A stretch of 64,000 nt of DNA from Allium sativum. Taxonomy: Eukaryota > Streptophyta > Magnoliopsida > Asparagales > Amaryllidaceae. The notes under the pieces are model-generated. The model was not told where the DNA came from, did not search any database, and saw only the letters and a program-made list of their open reading frames with translations. Position 1 is the stretch's first letter; the number at the start of each line of letters is the position of its first letter. The DNA lies in contig CM060923.1 of NCBI GenBank assembly GCA_030737875.1, positions 498,134,453 through 498,198,452 on the forward strand. Reading direction: 5' to 3'. Both the position numbers and the translations under genes were made by a program. Positions 59,593 through 64,000 of this stretch are shown one piece after another.

Positions 59593-59838
59593 CTATTTGA
59601 ACATAGTCGTAGTAGCAACTACATAACAGTTGCTGGAAACAACAGCAGGGAAGAGAAGAAGCTCCAAAGTAGGATCGAAGAGTGAATGTCGAACACACCA
59701 AACAGTGATGACCTTCGAGCAACTGCGCTTTAATGCGTATGTGTAACCCTTGAGCCGAAATTGCCCATATCGTATGCGTTTCGAGCTTCTAGAAGAAGAG
59801 GGAGACGAATATGAACAAAAGAGAAAGAACTCAGGCAT
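59593..59838 (-). CDS. Possible small unrecognised gene or first exon
   Basis: An 81-codon frame starting at ATG 59838, preceded on the minus strand by a CT-rich leader ('ctctccctccttctttctcc'-like) and a TATA-like CTATTTAACTC (59881-59871). The product is Ser/Arg-rich at its N-terminus (SPSSSRSSKRIRYG) and hydrophobic at its C-terminus. I recognise no family. It could be a first exon, a leader open frame or chance. It has less repeat-like composition than the rest of the window. Confidence 0.2.
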   Translation of the reverse strand: MPEFFLFCSYSSPSSSRSSKRIRYGQFRLKGYTYALKRSCSKVITVWCVRHSLFDPTLELLLFPAVVSSNCYVVATTTMFK

Positions 59839-59870
59839 GTAGAGGGTGGAGGAGAAAGAAGGAAGGGAGA

Positions 59871-60188
59871 GAGTTAAATAGGAAAAAAGAGGACGACATT
59901 TGATTTCTCAAATATAAAGTATTAAAAATGGTTCTGGATCTTTCAAGGGAGTGAGGAGAGAAGTACAGCTCGTATATCTCAATAATAATTATAGTATAAG
60001 AAAAAAAAGACTCCTCAATTCTCGAGAAAACACTGATAATTACTATACATAAAAAAAGAGCTTCATCAGTTTTCGACAGAAGAAGAGATGGAATGAACAA
60101 TTCGCTTGGTAATGACACGTGGCCTCAACGACAAATTATTTTTTTTTTATATTGTGCGTGTATAAAGAGAATGCATTTTGGCGGGAAA
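59871..60188 (-). promoter_or_regulatory. Promoter-like motif cluster upstream of 59838
   Basis: On the minus strand: TTTCCCGCC (60188-60180, E2F-type), CCACGTGTC (G-box/ABRE core CACGTG at 60121-60116) and TATA-like CTATTTAACTC (59881-59871), followed by a CT-rich leader and an ATG. Motif matches only. Confidence 0.25.
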
Positions 60189-63100
60189 TGAATTCACCTG
60201 GTGCTACCATATGGCCACAGTGGCCTTTGTTTTAGTATATAGTAAGATAGGGTCACAAACTTAGAACGTTAAAAAGGGGAAACCATTCTTTGGGTAAATA
60301 AAATGTCAATCTGTTGATATTTTATTTAGCATTGAAAAGGTATGTCAGTTGGCTCCTTTGTTTATCCCACACGTTTGTTTTGAAGGGGTTATACACTCCT
60401 TTATAAAATAACGACCGATATCCATAAAAATATAGATCAGATCGAATCCACAACTAACATAAATATCCTTATAATCAAAACCCTAAACATTGCTGCTAGT
60501 ACCCCTTTTATCTTCGATTCGATCGAAGATAAGGCGTTCATGTGGACTAATCTATATAGGCACCAACATTTGATGGGATCAACTCGATTTAACCTAATTT
60601 TGATTTCTTAGATATGCGCGCAGATTAAAAGCAAGAGGAAAGGTATACTGTTAAACCAATTTTTGAATTAATATATGAAAATTATGGTTATTAATTTGTT
60701 TATTCTGTTGTGCATAGATCCCTACTAAACCTTCGGTTTCTTCCAAAAACTCATGTATTTGCCTAAATTAATGATCACCTCGTTGTGACCACAAAAAATG
60801 CATTGATAACCCCATGCCAGGAAGGAATCCATGCTTTCTGTGGCAAAAACCAAAAATGTCGATCCCTGGCATTACATTATAGAAGTACAATTTTTGTCTC
60901 TCGAAAACCGTGATCGCCTTAGGTCGATCAGTCCGAAACCAAGCTTGCATTTTCCAAATTTGATTCATGGCATTTTGTATCCCAATATCGATCCCTCCTA
61001 CCATGAAGTGATCAAGTGATATAATATGATCACTACGCATCCCTCCTTGCGTTGATCCCGTGATCAATGTTGGTTTGCACCTGAGTTTTGTGAGGTAATT
61101 GCCTTGTTGTGATCTATGTTCTTAGATGAACCGATCTGAGGACTGAGACACGAAATACACTTCGTGTCCTAGGGATACGAAATCCCAACTCATGCCAAGC
61201 TGAAGCAATCCATTGAAATTGAGTGATCAAGCCGAGGTGATCACCTATTTTGGACTGATCTACCTGAATTCTTTCCAACACCAATGCTTCTTCCTAATGC
61301 AACATGATCTGGTATTTTCACTTGATTGAGCTGATGTGATCAAGAAGTTTTGAGTGATCGGACCTCGCTCAAGGATTTTCCAAGTACGAAATGATACTTC
61401 ATATTCGATTTGAATCTTTTTTCGACAACTTCACGACTAAATTGTTGTGCGCTTCTAATGAAAACGTACTTGAGTCGCGGGCACGTCAACAATCTTAAAA
61501 CCGTCATGTGACTGCTTTGCTAAAAAATGCATTAAGAAGAACAATCAATGAACCAAAATTCACTTCTATTTTAGTAGCTAGTTAACAACACAAATTGTTG
61601 GATCACAAACATTTTCCGTATATTAAATTAAAATAGGAGTTTCAAAAAAATAAAAAATAAAATATGTAAGCTATTGTTGTCCTTGTATTATAGTTCGATA
61701 ATACATCAATTCTTCCTCCTATCTGGATCCATCTTGGAGAAGACTTTATTATAATAAGAATATAAGGCAATAAAATGTTGTAAGATTAATGGTTCAAATC
61801 TTGCGAAAATCCAACTTAAAACAAATGATTTATGGACCATTGACTTTTTATCTTAGTTTTTTTTGATGGACCGACCTCGGTTGATAGGAAACGAGCCAAC
61901 TCTGATCCGTCCGACCAATCCATAAGGATGGATCACCACTGATTGTATACGATGAATATATTATTTTACATATTCTTTGGTCAATTTTTATTGGATATTC
62001 CATTGGGTGACATTTCTATGGAAGTGAAATATGAAATGCCAAAGGAATGGATTCTGGATTTGAACATGATAAACTATAAAGGGTAAGTGAACGAATGGAG
62101 GAAATTTTCATAAGTTCACAGATCGGTATTGATCTGTTAATTGATATTGGCCTATTAAAATGTCCAACAAATCCCCAAAGTTCAAGTATGTGGATATCTA
62201 GGCTAAGTTAAGGAAAACTAGATTTTTTTTTAATTTTTGAGATTGGATGATTGATTGGGGTCAAATCTAACATAAATATCAATTTCTCTATGAAATTTAA
62301 AAGAACTAAAAATTAATGCATTTTGAAGGAAAGCAAAACATTTCGGACGATGATCATGGATCGATACTAGGCGATGAATGGATCGATGTCGATCCACTAG
62401 TCCTGAAGATAAGGTATAGTTCTGACTTGATATCTTTAATTATTAAGGATCTGATTGATTGACGACCTAAATAAGGTCTGGTGAACATAAAGAACTGGAA
62501 CTAGGATATTTAGCTATAAATTGAACATTATTCCTACCACAAAAGAGAATTGATTGCATTACGTCATAACTCCGTCAAATTGTGGCAAAGCTCCACCAAA
62601 CTACATTTCTTTATCAAACTCTACAAAAAAAACTAAAAAAATTTATATCCACACTATTCTTAATTTTTTTTAATACTTGTAACTATTGCGAACCTGTGCT
62701 ACGCACACGGGATTCACCACATAATTTATTTAACAATGTATTTTTTGATTTGTTGTTATATAAAGATGAAAACATATGTTCGTGAATTTTTTTATATTCT
62801 TAGATTAGCTTTCTCTTCATTGCCAGTTATAAACATCTTTTTGATAAATCTATTTTAAATAATGTGAAATGGAGAAATATAGGTAATTTTTTTAGATTGT
62901 AATGATTTTAAAGAAAAAATGTCAACACCAACTTTCTATTATTCTTGACTTTATTGGAAACTATATTGTTTTTCATTTTAGTACTTTTCAAGTTCAAGCC
63001 ACATAAGTTAATTATAGGTTTTTTTCTGCGTTTAACACGGAAATTTCAATATGTACATAGTTCCTTATAGTAAATAACATTCTGGATCTAAAACTGAGAA

Positions 63101-63697
63101 ATTACGCTCTAAGTGAAATATTGTTTCAAATTTTGTTGAAAGAAGTAAAATTGCAACATTTTCATTATCATACATTTTGTCAAATGCAATATTAAAATAT
63201 TATAGTGGTTTGGAATTACAATATTTTCATTACTCATATAATGCAATATAAAATAAGAAGTATATGTAAAATTTCATTAAAGATAATACCTAAATCAAAC
63301 TGTATCAGGAAACACTATCAAGGAAACAAAGTACAAAAGATATTATTTTTGTTGTTATTAGAATATATTAATATAAGTGACCATTTTAAAGTATAGAACA
63401 AAGTATTCTATAAAATAGACATCTAAGCATGCGTAGAAGCGTCGAATATTGAAATAATGTAGTAGTGTTGGGTAGTAAAATAACAATTTTATAAAATGCA
63501 AAGAACTGACAAAGTTAACTTGTTTTACTATAAAGTAAATCTGCAAAAACTATGATTTACTCAAAGATAATTAATCATACAAATTATAGATGAAACTTCA
63601 TTCAAATTATATTTTACGTTCATTAAATACGTTCCTTATTTTCCTTAAAGTTACTTATCATTATTTGTTTAATGAAATAACTATGATACCTCTCATT
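60189..63697. other. AT-rich intergenic DNA
   Basis: No gene, RNA or LTR recognised on either strand. Around 61000-61370 'gatca'-type words recur (gtgatcaagt, gtgatcacc). 61900-62460 has several GGATCGAT/GGATCC-like words. Frames of up to 99 codons (60768-61067, minus) show no family signature and no gene-like context. Confidence 0.5.
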
Positions 63698-64000
63698 TGT
63701 GACATCCACTCAAAACAGCTCAAAATGCGTTCGCAATACACGTTTTTATGTGCGCGATCCATGGTCCAAAAGTGGCAAATCCATTGACCTTTTATAGCGT
63801 TTTTGAAAACGCTATCATAACCCAGGTGCGATCCATCTTGGATCTGGGCCGATCCATCAGCCAAGCCTCGTGCGCGATCCATCAAAGCTCGTGCGCGCTC
63901 CATCAAAATCTGTTGATCCGCTTCCTATGGATTGTGCTAGATCCAAACCACTTCATAGCGGTTTTGCCAAACGTTGTATATTCCGATGGATCTGGCGTGA
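63698..64000. repeat. Possible start of another LTR or repeat, cut by window end
   Basis: TGTGACATCC at 63698 resembles the start of some plant gypsy LTRs. The following 300 bp is richer in GC and holds repeated 'gatccat' words (for example 'gtgcgcgatccat' twice) and a perfect 10-bp hairpin ATAGCGTTTT-TG-AAAACGCTAT (about 63795-63816). Identity unproven. Confidence 0.3.

Noticed and set aside
60768..61067. 99-codon minus frame
   Set aside because: No recognised family, no promoter-like or splice context, and a length expected occasionally by chance.

Overview
The window is plant nuclear DNA made almost entirely of LTR retrotransposons. The evidence is Ty3/gypsy gag-pol with a C-terminal chromodomain (chromovirus, most like the Del/Tekay lineage), primer-binding sites matching the 3' end of initiator tRNA-Met (TGGTATCAGAGC), 5-bp target duplications and very AT-rich spacers. 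The species cannot be told from the sequence. No host gene is identified with confidence, and I saw no rRNA, tRNA or CRISPR.

Layout. (1) 1-2422 plus 16455-18862 is one old LTR of family A/B, cut off by the window start and split by element B. (2) B, 2423-16454, has target duplication ATATT. It has two LTRs of about 6.5 kb around a 1.0-kb non-coding interior, so it is a non-autonomous LARD-like element. (3) 18863-21062 holds an inverted LTR start (19981 reading leftwards) and a third, diverged LTR 3' fragment, F. (4) C, 21488-58938, has target duplication TCTTT. It is a gag-pol chromovirus of about 15.4 kb of its own sequence with 5.4-kb LTRs, expanded to 37.5 kb by two later insertions in the opposite orientation. 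(5) D, 24218-34770, has target duplication ATTTT and lies in the 5' LTR of C. It is a deletion derivative with 3.35-kb LTRs. (6) E, 41331-52865, lies in the integrase of C. It has 3.2-kb LTRs and a gag-pol reading frame broken by five stop codons. (7) 58944-64000 is lower-copy-looking DNA with one possible small gene start near 59.8-60.2 kb and a possible new LTR start at 63.7 kb.

How the parts relate. B has no proteins but shares its LTR ends, PBS, start of the 5' leader and the PPT context with C, so a C-like element is the likely source of its enzymes. D and E form a second related pair. All coding regions are broken, so nothing here looks autonomous now.

The most unusual signal is in the LTRs. 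The last 1.0-1.6 kb of the A, B, C and F LTRs carries a series of hairpins whose stems are kept by paired base changes between copies. One of them has a six-base palindrome in a nine-base loop. The D and E LTRs carry a different, tandemly duplicated two-helix module with even more compensatory changes, plus GTCGAC arrays beside a GC-rich palindrome resembling an E2F site. These look like conserved structured leader RNAs and promoter elements of giant-LTR chromoviruses.
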